A DNA stretch of 64,000 nucleotides from Terricaulis silvestris (GCF_009792355.1 NZ_CP047045.1:2072501-2136500); one strand, 5' to 3'; numbered from the stretch's first letter, positions 32,866 to 42,755 are shown. Numbers and translations: made by a program. Notes: generated from the letters alone by a model not told the origin.

Positions 32866-35294
32866 GAGCCTCTTGGTTTGGCGCGACGCGTCGGCGGCGC
32901 GCTCAGGGGATCTTCGGGCCAGGGGTGCTTTGGGTAACGGCCGCGCATTTCGGCGCGCACCGCGGCGTAAGAGCCGCGCCAGAAGCCTGGCAAGTCCTTC
33001 GTCGTTTGCACCGGCCGATGCGCTGGCGAAAGCAGGCGCAACGTCAACGGCACGCGGCCGCCGGCGATTGTGGGATGCTTGTCCATACCAAACAGCTCTT
33101 GCAGGCGAACTTCGAGCGCCGGTCCGCCCTCGGCTTCGTAGTCAATTGCGAGGGAGGAGCCAGCAGGCGTCTCAAAGCGCGCCGGCGCCTCAGCATCGAG
33201 CCTGCGGCGCTCCTCGTAGTCCAGCGTGTTTTGAAGCGCCCGCGCAACATCTACATCACCGAGACGCGACGCTAGCGCCGGCGCAAGCCAATCATCGAGC
33301 TTGGCGCTCAGCGCGTCGTCAGACCAATCCGGCCACGCCTCACCCTCCAGCGACAGCATCAGCGCCACGCGCGCCCGCACCTGCTTCGCGGCGTCATCCC
33401 AATCCAGCAGCGCCAGGCCATCGTCGCGCACAGCATCGAGCAGCGCCTGCTTCATCTCGTCGGCGTTCAGTTTCTCAAGCGGCGCTTCGGAAAGAACCAC
33501 GCGGCCCAACCGCCGCGTCCGCCGTCCACGCACGGCGCCGGTTGCCGCGTCAACGCTGACTGCTGCACGCGTTTCGATCTGAGCGGAGAAGGCCTCTTCA
33601 ACCTCTTGCGCGGAGATCGCGGCAAACGACAGAATTCTGCTCTTGCCCGCTGTGCCTGTGGTTTCACCGATGACAATGAACGGCGCGGAGGCCATCGGCT
33701 CGGACATGTCCATGCTAGCCGCCCGCCCATTGACCATAAGGAACGCGCCGCCGCCGCGCGATTTCGCGACGCGGTCTGGAAAAGCGCGCGCGAGCACCCG
33801 ACCAGACGCAAGTTCATCGTTGCGACCAGTTCCGCCGCCTGCGGACAGTGAGATGCGGCGGGCTAAACTTCGCGCGGCATCGGCGCGTTTTCCTTTGTCC
33901 CACTCGAGTTGATTCACGCGATCAGCCAAATCGGGGCTGCGTCCTCCTAGACCCTGCTCAGTCAGCAGCACCGCAAGAGTCGCGGCCAACCACGTCTCGC
34001 CGAATTGTTTGGACTCAATGACCATGTGCGCCAAGCGTGGCGGCAACGGCAGCGTCGCTATCGCCGCGCCATGCTCCGTGAGCCGCCCAGCCTCATCCAA
34101 CGCCCCGAGCCGCGTCAGCAGCGCAATCGCTTCGTTCCACGCCGGCTTCGGCGGCGGATCGAGCCACGCCAAGGTCGTCGGGTCGCCCACACCCCACGCC
34201 GCCAAGTCGAGCGCCAAGCCCGAGAGATCAGCATCGAGAATTTCTGGTCGCTCAAACGCCGGCAGCGAACGCGTTTCACCCTCGCTCCACAAGCGCCAGC
34301 AAACCCCCGGCTCCAAGCGCCCCGCGCGCCCAGCCCGTTGCGTGATGGCGGCCTGGCTCGCTCGCACTGTTTCGAGACGCGAGAGGCCTAACGCCGGTTC
34401 GTAGCGCGGTCGCCGCGCCAATCCAGCGTCGACGACGATCCGCACGCCGTCGATGGTCAAGCTGGTCTCAGCAATCGACGTCGCCAGCACCACCTTGCGC
34501 CGTCCCGCTGGCGCAGGAGAGATGGCAGCGTCCTGATCCGCCGGACTCATGGCGCCATAGAGCGGCCGGATGTCCACGTTCGGATCGCGCAGATCGGTGC
34601 GGAGCCGCTCTGCCGTCCGTTCGATCTCCCGCACGCCCGGCAGAAACACAAGTGCGCTGCCCGACTCCGCCGCCAGCGCAGCGCGCACAGCGTTCGCGGT
34701 TTCCTGCTCCAGCAGCGCGCGCGGATCGCGTGGACGATAGACATGCGTGACCGGAAACCTCCGGCCTTCGCTCACAATAACCGGCGCATCACCCAACAGC
34801 GCCGCGACACGCGCGGCGTCTAACGTCGCTGACATCACCACGATCTTGAGATCAGGCCGTAGCGCCGATTGCGTGTCACGCGCGAGGGCTAAGCCAAGAT
34901 CACCCTCCAAACTGCGCTCGTGAAATTCATCAAACAGCACGGCCGCAACACCGCGCAGCTCCGGATCGTCCGAGATCATCCGCGTGAACACGCCTTCGGT
35001 GACAACCTCGATCCGCGTCTTCGGCCCGACGCGCGAATCCAGCCGCACGCGATAACCGATCGTACCGCCCACGGCCTCGCCGCGTTCGCTCGCCATCCGC
35101 GCCGCCGCGGCACGTGCCGCGATCCGGCGCGGCGAGAGCAAGATGATTTTCCCTGTCCGCGCCCACGGCTCATCCAACAGAGCCAGAGGCACACGCGTCG
35201 TCTTGCCCGCGCCGGGCGGGGCGACCAGCACGGCCTCGCCGCGTTCGGCCAGCGCCGCGCGCAAAGTCGGAAGAACGTCCTCAACCGGAAGCAT
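32862..35294 (-). CDS. hrpB: ATP-dependent RNA helicase HrpB
   Basis: DEAH-type helicase of 810 residues. Walker A is APPGAGKTT (25-33), motif II is DEFH in VLFDEFHERSL, and SAT follows in VMSATLDA; the motif VI region is QRAGRAGRLEPG. HA2 and the HrpB-specific C-terminal domain follow, ending LPGFWRGSYAAVRAEMRGRYPKH in pieces typical of the family. In enterobacteria HrpB is non-essential and its RNA target is unknown. It overlaps the downstream ammonia-lyase start by 4 bases. Confidence 0.95.
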   Translation of the reverse strand: MLPVEDVLPTLRAALAERGEAVLVAPPGAGKTTRVPLALLDEPWARTGKIILLSPRRIAARAAAARMASERGEAVGGTIGYRVRLDSRVGPKTRIEVVTEGVFTRMISDDPELRGVAAVLFDEFHERSLEGDLGLALARDTQSALRPDLKIVVMSATLDAARVAALLGDAPVIVSEGRRFPVTHVYRPRDPRALLEQETANAVRAALAAESGSALVFLPGVREIERTAERLRTDLRDPNVDIRPLYGAMSPADQDAAISPAPAGRRKVVLATSIAETSLTIDGVRIVVDAGLARRPRYEPALGLSRLETVRASQAAITQRAGRAGRLEPGVCWRLWSEGETRSLPAFERPEILDADLSGLALDLAAWGVGDPTTLAWLDPPPKPAWNEAIALLTRLGALDEAGRLTEHGAAIATLPLPPRLAHMVIESKQFGETWLAATLAVLLTEQGLGGRSPDLADRVNQLEWDKGKRADAARSLARRISLSAGGGTGRNDELASGRVLARAFPDRVAKSRGGGAFLMVNGRAASMDMSEPMASAPFIVIGETTGTAGKSRILSFAAISAQEVEEAFSAQIETRAAVSVDAATGAVRGRRTRRLGRVVLSEAPLEKLNADEMKQALLDAVRDDGLALLDWDDAAKQVRARVALMLSLEGEAWPDWSDDALSAKLDDWLAPALASRLGDVDVARALQNTLDYEERRRLDAEAPARFETPAGSSLAIDYEAEGGPALEVRLQELFGMDKHPTIAGGRVPLTLRLLSPAHRPVQTTKDLPGFWRGSYAAVRAEMRGRYPKHPWPEDPLSAPPTRRAKPRGS

Positions 35295-35392
35295 GGGGCG
35301 GGATTAACCCGCCGGGATGGCCATGTCTCGCCACATTGGCGTGGCTTGGTCGCCCGGCTATAGGGCTGACTGGAACGAGCTGGGAGCGGAAC

Positions 35393-35932
35393 ATGCGGGT
35401 GGCGATTTTTGGTCGGGTGGCGGCAGCGGCCATCCTCGCGATCGGTTTGGCGGCGTGCTCGTCTGGCCGCACGGCAGACACCCGCCGCGGCGTCGGCGAC
35501 GCGGCTTACATCCCGCTGCGGGACGTCGGCTTGATGCGCCCGGAAATCCCGCTGCTGCTGCGCAATTTGCAATATCCCTATTCCACCGCGACCTTGGCCG
35601 ATTGCCACGCCGTCACGCGCGAGATCGCCGCGCTCGATGGCGTGCTTGGCCCGGAGAGCTATCAGCCTGGCCCCAACCGCAACGTCTGGGACCGCAGCGG
35701 CGACTTCGTCGAAGAACAAGCCATCTCCGCCGCCGAAAGCACCGCGCAAGACCTGATCCCGTTCCGCTCATGGGTGCGGCGCATTTCGGGCGCCAGCCGC
35801 GCGGAACGCGACGCGCTGCGCGCTGTCGCCAACGGCCAGCAGCGGCGCACGTTCTTGCGCGGCTATGGCGCCTCGCTCGGTTGCCCCGGCATGATCCCGC
35901 CGCCGCCGCCCAACGTTGCACGCCAGCGTTAG
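35393..35932 (+). CDS. Hypothetical lipoprotein
   Basis: Protein of 179 residues with a lipobox (IGLAACSS, Cys22), so a likely lipoprotein. The mature part is helical, contains two further cysteines ([10 protein letters not shown] and [11 protein letters not shown]), and ends in a proline-rich tail. I recognise no domain. ATG at 35393 is preceded by GGGAG. It diverges from hrpB and its end overlaps tgt by 4 bases tail to tail. Confidence 0.75.
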   Translation: MRVAIFGRVAAAAILAIGLAACSSGRTADTRRGVGDAAYIPLRDVGLMRPEIPLLLRNLQYPYSTATLADCHAVTREIAALDGVLGPESYQPGPNRNVWDRSGDFVEEQAISAAESTAQDLIPFRSWVRRISGASRAERDALRAVANGQQRRTFLRGYGASLGCPGMIPPPPPNVARQR

Positions 35933-37053
35933 TCTTCGACCTCGGGCGTAAGACGTGCGCGAAACGCGGCACGGAAGTCATCGAGATTCTGCGCGGCGAT
36001 GGAGTCACGCAGGCGCTGCATCAAATGCTGGTAGTAGGCGACGTTGTGCCACGACAGCAGTACTTGGCCGAGTAGCTCACCGGCTTTGAACAAATGGTGC
36101 AAATAGGCTTTGGAATAGTCACGGCTGGCTGGGCAATCGATGCTCTCATCCACCGGCGTCAGGTCTTCCGCAAAGCGCGCGTTCTTGATGTTGAGCGGCC
36201 CGGCGTCGGTCCACGCTTGGCCATGCCGGCCGGAGCGCGTCGGCAGAACGCAATCGAACATATCAATCCCGCGCGCCACGCTTTCAACGATGTCTATCGG
36301 CTTGCCGACGCCCATCAGGTAACGCGGCCGTTCCTGCGGCAGACACGGCGTGGTGACGTCGAGCGTCGCGAGCATGGCGTCATGGCCCTCGCCGACCGCG
36401 AGGCCGCCAATCGCGTACCCATCAAAGCCCTCGCTCACCAACGACTCCGCGGACTGTCGGCGCAACACGGCGTCCGTGCCGCCCTGCACGATCGCAAACA
36501 AATTCTGCGCATCACGCGCACCGAACGCACGCTTGCAACGCTCGGCCCAACGCAGGGATAGCTCCATCGCTTTCTGCACATCCGCGCGCGGCGCCGGCAG
36601 CGCGGGACATTCGTCCAGCTGCATAACGATGTCGGCGCCGATCTGATCGGCTTGAATTTGAATCGCGACCTCCGGCGTCAGCCGATGCTGTGCGCCGTCG
36701 ACATGGCTGCGGAATGTCACGCCCTCAGCGTCGAGCTTCCGCAGCTGAGAGAGCGACATCACCTGGTACCCGCCACTGTCGGTGAGGATCGGTTTGTCCC
36801 AGCGCATGAAGCGATGCAGCCCGCCAAGTCGCGCCATGCGCTCGCCGCCCGGACGCAGCATCAGGTGATAGGTGTTGCCGAGAATGATGTCTGAGCCGGT
36901 CGAAGCCACTTGCTCCACCGTCAGCGCCTTCACGGTACCCGCGGTCCCCACCGGCATGAACGCAGGCGTGCGGACTTCGCCGCGGGGCGTGCGCAGCACA
37001 CCGATGCGCGCCGCGCCGTCGCGCGCGTGAATCTCAAACGGAAAGCCGCTCAT
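35929..37053 (-). CDS. tgt: Queuine tRNA-ribosyltransferase with incomplete zinc site
   Basis: Exchanges guanine 34 in GUN-anticodon tRNAs for preQ1. The 374-residue protein has the catalytic Asp92 ([10 protein letters not shown]) and nucleophile Asp267 ([13 protein letters not shown]). In the zinc region, [20 protein letters not shown] (302-321), only Cys307 remains: the Zymomonas ligands Cys318, Cys320, Cys323 and His349 correspond here to Ile305, Cys307, Ser310 and His336. Zinc binding is therefore doubtful, although the fold around it is kept. ATG at 37053 overlaps the queA stop (ATGA), so the queuosine genes queA and tgt are coupled. Confidence 0.94.
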   Translation of the reverse strand: MSGFPFEIHARDGAARIGVLRTPRGEVRTPAFMPVGTAGTVKALTVEQVASTGSDIILGNTYHLMLRPGGERMARLGGLHRFMRWDKPILTDSGGYQVMSLSQLRKLDAEGVTFRSHVDGAQHRLTPEVAIQIQADQIGADIVMQLDECPALPAPRADVQKAMELSLRWAERCKRAFGARDAQNLFAIVQGGTDAVLRRQSAESLVSEGFDGYAIGGLAVGEGHDAMLATLDVTTPCLPQERPRYLMGVGKPIDIVESVARGIDMFDCVLPTRSGRHGQAWTDAGPLNIKNARFAEDLTPVDESIDCPASRDYSKAYLHHLFKAGELLGQVLLSWHNVAYYQHLMQRLRDSIAAQNLDDFRAAFRARLTPEVED

Positions 37054-38108
37054 TCCGCTCGCCATAACAGGCTGGCGTCGCCGTAGGAATAGAAGCGGTA
37101 GCCGTTAGCTATCGCATGCGCATACCCCGCCTGTATGCGTTCAAGCCCAGCGAACGCCGACACCAGCATGAACAGCGTCGAGCGCGGCAGGTGGAAGTTG
37201 GTCCAAAGTCCGTCGACCACGCGAAAGCGATAGCCCGGCGTGATGAAGATATCGGTGCCGCCGGAGACCGCGCTGACGCGTCCGCCCTCATCCGACGCGG
37301 ATTCCAGCGAACGCAGTGCGGTGGTGCCGATCGCGATAACGCGCCGGCCCTCGGCTTTGGCGCGATTGACCGCGTCCGCCGTTGCTGCACTGATTTCGCG
37401 CCACTCCGAATGCATGGTGTGCGCCTCGGTATCTTCGGCCTTCACAGGCAGAAAAGTGCCGGCGCCAACGTGCAGCGTCACGCGCGCACTCTCTACGCCA
37501 GCATCCTCCAGAGCGAGGAGCAATTCGTCCGTGAAGTGCAAACCAGCGGTCGGCGCCGCGACCGCGCCGTCGTTTGCCGCGAACACGGTCTGATAGTCGC
37601 GCGCGTCTTCGGCGTCCGGCGCGCGCTTTCCCGCGATGTACGGCGGAAGCGGCGGCGCGCCGACCAGCGCGATCGTCGCGTCCAGCGCGGCGCCCGAGCG
37701 ATCGAAGCAAAGATCGACGGCGCCTTCGTCGTGTTTCGCCTGGATTGTCGCTTTTAGGCCGTCCTCGAACAGCAATAGGTCCCCCGGCTTCAATCGCTTC
37801 CCCGGCTTGGCCAGGGCGCGCCAGCGATCTGGCGCGAGACGCTCAATCAAATTGAGCGAGACCTGGACATCCGGCGCCTGCGCATCCCGGCTCGGTCGCA
37901 CGGCTCTCAACGCGGCCGCGATTACACGTGTGTCGTTGAACACCAGAAGATCGCCCGGCCTAAACAAGCCCAGCGCGTCGCGCACAGTTCGATCCTCAAA
38001 CCCGCCCTCAGCCGGCACGAGCAACAGCCGCGCGCTATCGCGCGGCCGTGCGGGGCGGAGCGCAATCAGCTCTTCGGGTAGCTGGAAATCAAAGAGGTCA
38101 ACGCGCAT
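37050..38108 (-). CDS. queA: S-adenosylmethionine:tRNA ribosyltransferase-isomerase
   Basis: Converts preQ1-tRNA to epoxyqueuosine-tRNA using the ribose of SAM, the step after Tgt. The 352-residue protein begins [20 protein letters not shown] and shows the family stretches [29 protein letters not shown]-like [13 protein letters not shown], and [17 protein letters not shown]. It precedes and overlaps tgt. Immediately upstream lies palindromic element copy 3. Confidence 0.96.
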   Translation of the reverse strand: MRVDLFDFQLPEELIALRPARPRDSARLLLVPAEGGFEDRTVRDALGLFRPGDLLVFNDTRVIAAALRAVRPSRDAQAPDVQVSLNLIERLAPDRWRALAKPGKRLKPGDLLLFEDGLKATIQAKHDEGAVDLCFDRSGAALDATIALVGAPPLPPYIAGKRAPDAEDARDYQTVFAANDGAVAAPTAGLHFTDELLLALEDAGVESARVTLHVGAGTFLPVKAEDTEAHTMHSEWREISAATADAVNRAKAEGRRVIAIGTTALRSLESASDEGGRVSAVSGGTDIFITPGYRFRVVDGLWTNFHLPRSTLFMLVSAFAGLERIQAGYAHAIANGYRFYSYGDASLLWRAE

Positions 38109-38110
38109 GT

Positions 38111-38176
38111 CATGGACCGCCGGCGCCCACGCCGGCTAATGCTGCGTTATGCCGGCGAGGGTGCCGGCGGTCCATG
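38111..38176. repeat. Palindromic intergenic element, copy 3 (GGACCGCCGGCG family)
   Basis: Arms 38111-38136 and 38151-38176 are reverse complements at 24 of 26 positions, beginning CATGGACCGCCGGCGCCC, with a 14-base loop. It sits between the queA start and the cyclophilin stop on the same strand, 2 bases before the queA start codon, so the folded element would lie in the queA leader if the upstream gene is co-transcribed. Confidence 0.9.
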
Positions 38177-38180
38177 TAAC

Positions 38181-38642
38181 TCACTCGGCCCGCGCGCTCA
38201 CGATCTTGCCGGGCGTGCGCGGCGGCTCGCCCTTCGGCAGCGCGTCGATGGCCTCCATGCCTTCCTCGACCACGCCCCAGACGGTGTATTGCTTGTCGAG
38301 GAAACGCGCGTCGTCGAGGCAGATGAAGAACTGGCTGTTGGCCGAGTTCGGATCGTTGGTGCGCGCCATCGAGCAGACGCCGCGCACATGCGCCTCGGCG
38401 GAAAATTCCTGCTTCAGGTTCGGCTTCTTCGAACCGCCGGTGCCGTTCTTGTTTCCGCCGTCGCCGCCTTGCGCCATGAAGCCGGCGATGACGCGGTGAA
38501 ACGGCACGCCGTTGTAGAAGCCTTCATTGGCGAGTTCGCCGATGCGCTGCACATGGCCCGGCGCCAGATCGGGCCGCAGCTTGATCTGCACCGTGCCGGT
38601 GTCGAGCTCGAGCGTCAGTCTATGAAAGGAATTATCGACCAC
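38181..38642 (-). CDS. Cyclophilin-type peptidyl-prolyl isomerase, cytoplasmic
   Basis: Cyclophilin of 153 residues that speeds proline isomerisation during folding. The active-site arginine is in FYNGVPFHRVIAGFMAQGGD, and the conserved core continues RGVCSMARTNDPNSANSQFF and LDKQYTVWGVVEEGM. No signal peptide, so it acts in the cytoplasm. Start is GTG at 38642, which overlaps the preceding cyclophilin gene by 28 bases. The two form a tandem pair in the gyrA-coaD-ppi-ppi-queA-tgt order. Confidence 0.93.
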   Translation of the reverse strand: MVDNSFHRLTLELDTGTVQIKLRPDLAPGHVQRIGELANEGFYNGVPFHRVIAGFMAQGGDGGNKNGTGGSKKPNLKQEFSAEAHVRGVCSMARTNDPNSANSQFFICLDDARFLDKQYTVWGVVEEGMEAIDALPKGEPPRTPGKIVSARAE

Positions 38643-39508
38643 CAGCGTCTCTCTCTGTTTTCAGTGCGCGGAACCCGCGCGGGAATTTGCACATCGCACA
38701 CCGAGAAATCGGCTGACCGTTCGCGGCGCGTATCGTCAATCAAATCACGGAACGCCGGGCCATCGGTGCGCAGCACGTATATAGGCGCGCGCTCGGTCTC
38801 GGGCACGTCAGCCGCGATCCGCACCGCGACCATGCGGTCCGGCGTGGGCGGGGGGTTGCCAACGGCAAGCGCCATCACGGCGTTCTGGCCCCACACAACG
38901 CGGCCGAAGATCGAATAGCGCTTGTCGAGATCGGTGTTCGGCGCACGCATGATGAAAAATTGGCTGTTGGCCGAGTTCGGGTTATCCGCCCGCGCCATCG
39001 AGACGACGCCCGGGCAGTGCAGCGCATTGGCGGCAACACGGCCGTCAGCGGTCACCGCCATTTGCGCATCCGGCTGGCTCTCGATCGGGATCGCTTTGTA
39101 AAACCCGAGCCGCGCGCCGCCTTGGTTGGCGGCTTCCACAAACGGCATGTCAGGGCCACGGCGGAAGCGGAACTCCTCGCGTATATCCGGCAAGCTCGAT
39201 GCACCTTCGCCGGTGCCGAGCGGATCGCCGGTCTGCGCCATGAAGCCATCGACGACGCGGTGGAACATGAGGCCGTCGTAGTAGCCCGCCCGCGTCAACG
39301 TCTCGAGGCGCTCGACGTGGCGCGGCGCGATCTCCGGATACATCTCGATCACGATGCGGCCATGGACCGTGTCGATGTAGAGCGTGTGCTCCGGATCGAC
39401 CTGACGCCAATTGCGCGGATCGGGCGCCGATTGCGCCGCCGCGTCCATACTCAGAAGCGAGAGCGCCACAGCGCCCGCCGCCAAAATTCCACATACGCGC
39501 AGCATCAA
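38615..39508 (-). CDS. Cyclophilin-type peptidyl-prolyl isomerase, exported
   Basis: Exported cyclophilin of 297 residues: signal peptide ending MDAAAQS near 26, then the isomerase domain with YYDGLMFHRVVDGFMAQTGD, SMARADNPNSANSQFF and LDKRYSIFGRVVWGQ. A C-terminal extension of about 80 residues (from VAVRIAADVPETERAP) is not part of the fold and ends RRWWSIIPFID. It overlaps coaD by 4 bases upstream and the cytoplasmic cyclophilin gene downstream. Confidence 0.93.
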   Translation of the reverse strand: MMLRVCGILAAGAVALSLLSMDAAAQSAPDPRNWRQVDPEHTLYIDTVHGRIVIEMYPEIAPRHVERLETLTRAGYYDGLMFHRVVDGFMAQTGDPLGTGEGASSLPDIREEFRFRRGPDMPFVEAANQGGARLGFYKAIPIESQPDAQMAVTADGRVAANALHCPGVVSMARADNPNSANSQFFIMRAPNTDLDKRYSIFGRVVWGQNAVMALAVGNPPPTPDRMVAVRIAADVPETERAPIYVLRTDGPAFRDLIDDTRRERSADFSVCDVQIPARVPRTENRERRWWSIIPFID

Positions 39509-40008
39509 GACACCCCGAACTTTGCCTTCAGTCGTCTTTCTACTTCTTGAGGCACGAAGTGCGCGACGCTTCCTTGCAGTCGCGCGATTTCTTTCACCAA
39601 CCTGGACGCGATCGCTTGGTGCGTCGGGTCGGCCATGAGAAATACTGTTTCGATGGCTGGGTTTAGCTTCTGGTTCATCCCAACCATGGCGAATTCGTAC
39701 TCGAAGTCGGCGACCGCTCTAAGTCCCCGGACGATGATTTGCGCCCCTACGCTTTCGGCGAATGACATCAGCAATGTGTCAAAAGGTTGGATGACGATCT
39801 CGGCTTCGCCTTTGATCTTGGCGCACTGCTCCTGAACCATCTCCACCCGCTCCTGGAGGGTGAAGAGCGGGCCTTTGTCCTCATTGATAGCCACGCCGAT
39901 GACGAGGCGGTCCACCAAAGTGGCGGCGCGGGCAATGATATCCACATGGCCGTTGGTCGGGGGATCGAAGGTCCCGGGGTAAAGGCCAACGCTGACTCTT
40001 TTGCTCAC
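39505..40008 (-). CDS. coaD: Phosphopantetheine adenylyltransferase
   Basis: Adds AMP to 4'-phosphopantetheine in coenzyme A synthesis. The 167-residue protein begins VGLYPGTFDPPTNGHVDII with the nucleotidyltransferase TxxH motif, followed by VRGLRAVADFEYEFAM. The C-terminal motif is ASRLVKEIARLQGSV, where most relatives have SSxxVK. It is coupled by ATGA overlaps to gyrA upstream and to the cyclophilin downstream. Confidence 0.96.
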   Translation of the reverse strand: MSKRVSVGLYPGTFDPPTNGHVDIIARAATLVDRLVIGVAINEDKGPLFTLQERVEMVQEQCAKIKGEAEIVIQPFDTLLMSFAESVGAQIIVRGLRAVADFEYEFAMVGMNQKLNPAIETVFLMADPTHQAIASRLVKEIARLQGSVAHFVPQEVERRLKAKFGVS

Positions 40009-42755
40009 TCGCCGCCCTCCTCAGACGCGCCCTCAACAGCTTCGCCCGCCTCGCCGCCCAGCGCCTCTAGGCGCTCGGCCGCGACGACGTGCTCGTCTTC
40101 GCTGACGTTGATCAGGATCACGCCTTGGGTCGCACGTCCAGCGATGCGGATCTGATCGATCGCGGTGCGGATGAGCTGGCCCTTGTCGGTGACCAGCAGC
40201 AGCTCCTCGTCCGTCTTAACCGGGAACGACGCAATCAACCGCGCCTCACCCGTGAGCTTGTGCGCCCGCAGTCCTTTGCCGCCGCGACCGGTGATCCGGT
40301 ATTCGTACGACGAAGCACGCTTGCCGAGGCCGCCGGACGTCATCGTCAGGATGAACTCTTCTTGCGTCTTCAACCACGCCAGGCGCTCGAACGGCACATC
40401 CGCGACTTCACCGGTGTCCTCACCAGCTTCCGCGTCGGCCTCCACGTCAGCGTCGCCCGCGTCACGCGATTGCGCGTCCCACTTAAAGTAGGCGCGCGCT
40501 TCCGCTGGCGTCACCTCTATGTGGCGCAACACGCCCATCCCGATGACGCTATCGCCTTCGGCCAGATTGATGCCGCGGTTGCCAGTCGAGGTGCGCCCTG
40601 AGAACACGCGCACATCCGTTGCCGGGAAGCGGATGCACTGAGCATTTTGCGTCGTGAGCAGGATGTCGTCCGCCTCCGAGCACACCTGCACCGACACGAT
40701 GCCGTCGCCCTCATCCGGCTTCATGGCGATCTTGCCGTTGCGGTTCACCTGCACGAAGTCGCTGAGCTTGTTACGCCGAACACCGCCGGAGCGGGTTGCG
40801 AACATCACGTCGAGCTTATCCCAATCGCGCTCATCCTCCGGCAGCGCCATCACCGATGTGATGGTCTCACCGGCGCCGAGCGGAAAAAGATTGACCAACG
40901 CCCTGCCCTTTGTGCGCGGATCACCCGCTGGCAAGCGCCACGTCTTCATCTTGTAGACCATGCCCGACGACGAGAAGAACAGGATCGGCGCGTGCGTGGA
41001 GGCCACGAAGATGCGCGTGACGAAATCCTCGTCCTTCATCGTCATGCCGGAGCGACCGCGCCCGCCGCGTCGCTGCGTGCGATAGGCTGCCAGCGGCGTG
41101 CGCTTCACGTAGCCGCCATGCGTAACGGTAACGACCATGTCTTCGCGCGGGATCAAAGCCTCGTCGTCGATGTCGCCTTCGGACTCAGAGAATTGCGTGC
41201 GGCGCACAAAGCCGAACGCTTCCTTCACGCCCGTTAGTTCGTCGCGGATTATCGTCAGGATACGTTCGCGGGAGCCGAGGATCTCAAGCAGTTCCTTGAT
41301 CTCTTCCGCGATCTCGTTCGCCGCCTTCGCGATGTCATCGCGGCCAAGGCCGGTGAGGCGCGAGAGCTGTAATGCCAGAATGGCGCGCGCTTGTTCGTCG
41401 GACAGCCGGATCGCATTGCCATCTTCAACAATCGTGCGCGGGTCAGCGATCAGCGCGATCAGCGGCATCATATCGCCAGCCGGCCAAGCCCGCGCCACCA
41501 AGCGCTCGCGCGCCGTGCCCGGATCGGGGCTTTCGCGGATCAGCTTGATCACGTCGTCGATGTTGGCGACAGCAACGGCGAGACCCACCGTCTCGTGACC
41601 GCGCTTCCGCGCTTTGGCCAAGCGAAACTTAGTGCGGCGCGTGATGACCTGTTCGCGGAAGCTCAAGAAGTGGATGAGCATCTGCCGCAAGCCCATCTGC
41701 TCGGGCTTGCCGTTGTTCAGCGCCAGCATGTTGACGCCGAACGAGGTCTGCAGCTGTGAGAAGCGATAGAGCTGGTTCAGCACCACATCGGCCACCGCAT
41801 CGCGCTTCAGCTCGACAACGAGGCGGATACCCAAGCGGTTCGATTCATCGCGCACTTCGGCGATGCCTTCGATGCGCTTCTCACGCACCTGTTCGCCGAT
41901 TTTCTCGACCATCTCGGCCTTGTTCACCTGGTACGGAATCTCGGTGAACACCAAAGCTTCACGACCACGGATGGTTTCGGTGTGATGCTTGGAACGGATC
42001 GTCACTGAACCGCGGCCCGTCAGCAGCCCCATGCGCGCGCCGGCGCGGCCGAGGATTTCGCCGCCGGTCGGAAAGTCCGGCCCAGGCACAATGTCGAGCA
42101 ATTCGAGATCGGTGATCGCCGGATTATCGACCATCGCGACAGCCGCATCGATCACTTCGGACAAATTGTGCGGTGGAATATTCGTCGCCATGCCGACGGC
42201 AATGCCGCCTGCGCCGTTCACAAGCAGGTTCGGATACTTCGCCGGCAGCGCGCTCGGCTCTTGGCGCGACCCATCATAGTTGGCGACGAAATCAACCGTG
42301 TCTTCGTCGATGTCGTCCAACAGCGCGCGCGCCGTCTTGGCCAAGCGGCTTTCGGTGTAGCGCATCGCCGCTGGCATATCGCCGTCGATCGAGCCGAAGT
42401 TTCCCTGCCCGTCGATCAGCGGCAGGCTCATGGCGAAGTCCTGCGCCATGCGGACGAGCGAGAGATAGATCGCCTGGTCGCCGTGCGGGTGATAGCGGCC
42501 CATCACTTCGCCGACCGTGTTGGCGCTCTTGCGGTAGCTCTTGTCGTGCGTGTTGCCGGCCTCATCCATGCCGAACAGGATGCGCCGGTGCACCGGCTTC
42601 AAGCCGTCGCGCACGTCTGGCAGCGCGCGCGAGACGATGACGCTCATCGCGTAATCGAGGTAAGAGCGCTTCAGCTCATCCTCGACGCTGATCAGCGCGA
42701 TGCCTTTGGGAAGAGTTGGTCCGCCGTTCTCGGCGGGATCGGACGTGTCTGACAC
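40005..42755 (-). CDS. gyrA: DNA gyrase subunit A
   Basis: Introduces negative supercoils as the A subunit of gyrase. From GTG at 42755 it has 916 residues; ATG at 42827 would add 24 that do not resemble GyrA. The catalytic tyrosine is Tyr133 (AAMRYTESRLAK). The quinolone region YHPHGDQAIYLSLVRMAQ has Gln94 at the E. coli Ser83 position and Leu98 at Asp87. The GyrA box QRRGGRG is present in RTQRRGGRGRSGM, confirming gyrase rather than topoisomerase IV. A glutamate/aspartate-rich insert (DADVEADAEAGEDTGEV) interrupts the C-terminal pinwheel. Confidence 0.95.
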   Translation of the reverse strand: MSDTSDPAENGGPTLPKGIALISVEDELKRSYLDYAMSVIVSRALPDVRDGLKPVHRRILFGMDEAGNTHDKSYRKSANTVGEVMGRYHPHGDQAIYLSLVRMAQDFAMSLPLIDGQGNFGSIDGDMPAAMRYTESRLAKTARALLDDIDEDTVDFVANYDGSRQEPSALPAKYPNLLVNGAGGIAVGMATNIPPHNLSEVIDAAVAMVDNPAITDLELLDIVPGPDFPTGGEILGRAGARMGLLTGRGSVTIRSKHHTETIRGREALVFTEIPYQVNKAEMVEKIGEQVREKRIEGIAEVRDESNRLGIRLVVELKRDAVADVVLNQLYRFSQLQTSFGVNMLALNNGKPEQMGLRQMLIHFLSFREQVITRRTKFRLAKARKRGHETVGLAVAVANIDDVIKLIRESPDPGTARERLVARAWPAGDMMPLIALIADPRTIVEDGNAIRLSDEQARAILALQLSRLTGLGRDDIAKAANEIAEEIKELLEILGSRERILTIIRDELTGVKEAFGFVRRTQFSESEGDIDDEALIPREDMVVTVTHGGYVKRTPLAAYRTQRRGGRGRSGMTMKDEDFVTRIFVASTHAPILFFSSSGMVYKMKTWRLPAGDPRTKGRALVNLFPLGAGETITSVMALPEDERDWDKLDVMFATRSGGVRRNKLSDFVQVNRNGKIAMKPDEGDGIVSVQVCSEADDILLTTQNAQCIRFPATDVRVFSGRTSTGNRGINLAEGDSVIGMGVLRHIEVTPAEARAYFKWDAQSRDAGDADVEADAEAGEDTGEVADVPFERLAWLKTQEEFILTMTSGGLGKRASSYEYRITGRGGKGLRAHKLTGEARLIASFPVKTDEELLLVTDKGQLIRTAIDQIRIAGRATQGVILINVSEDEHVVAAERLEALGGEAGEAVEGASEEGGE

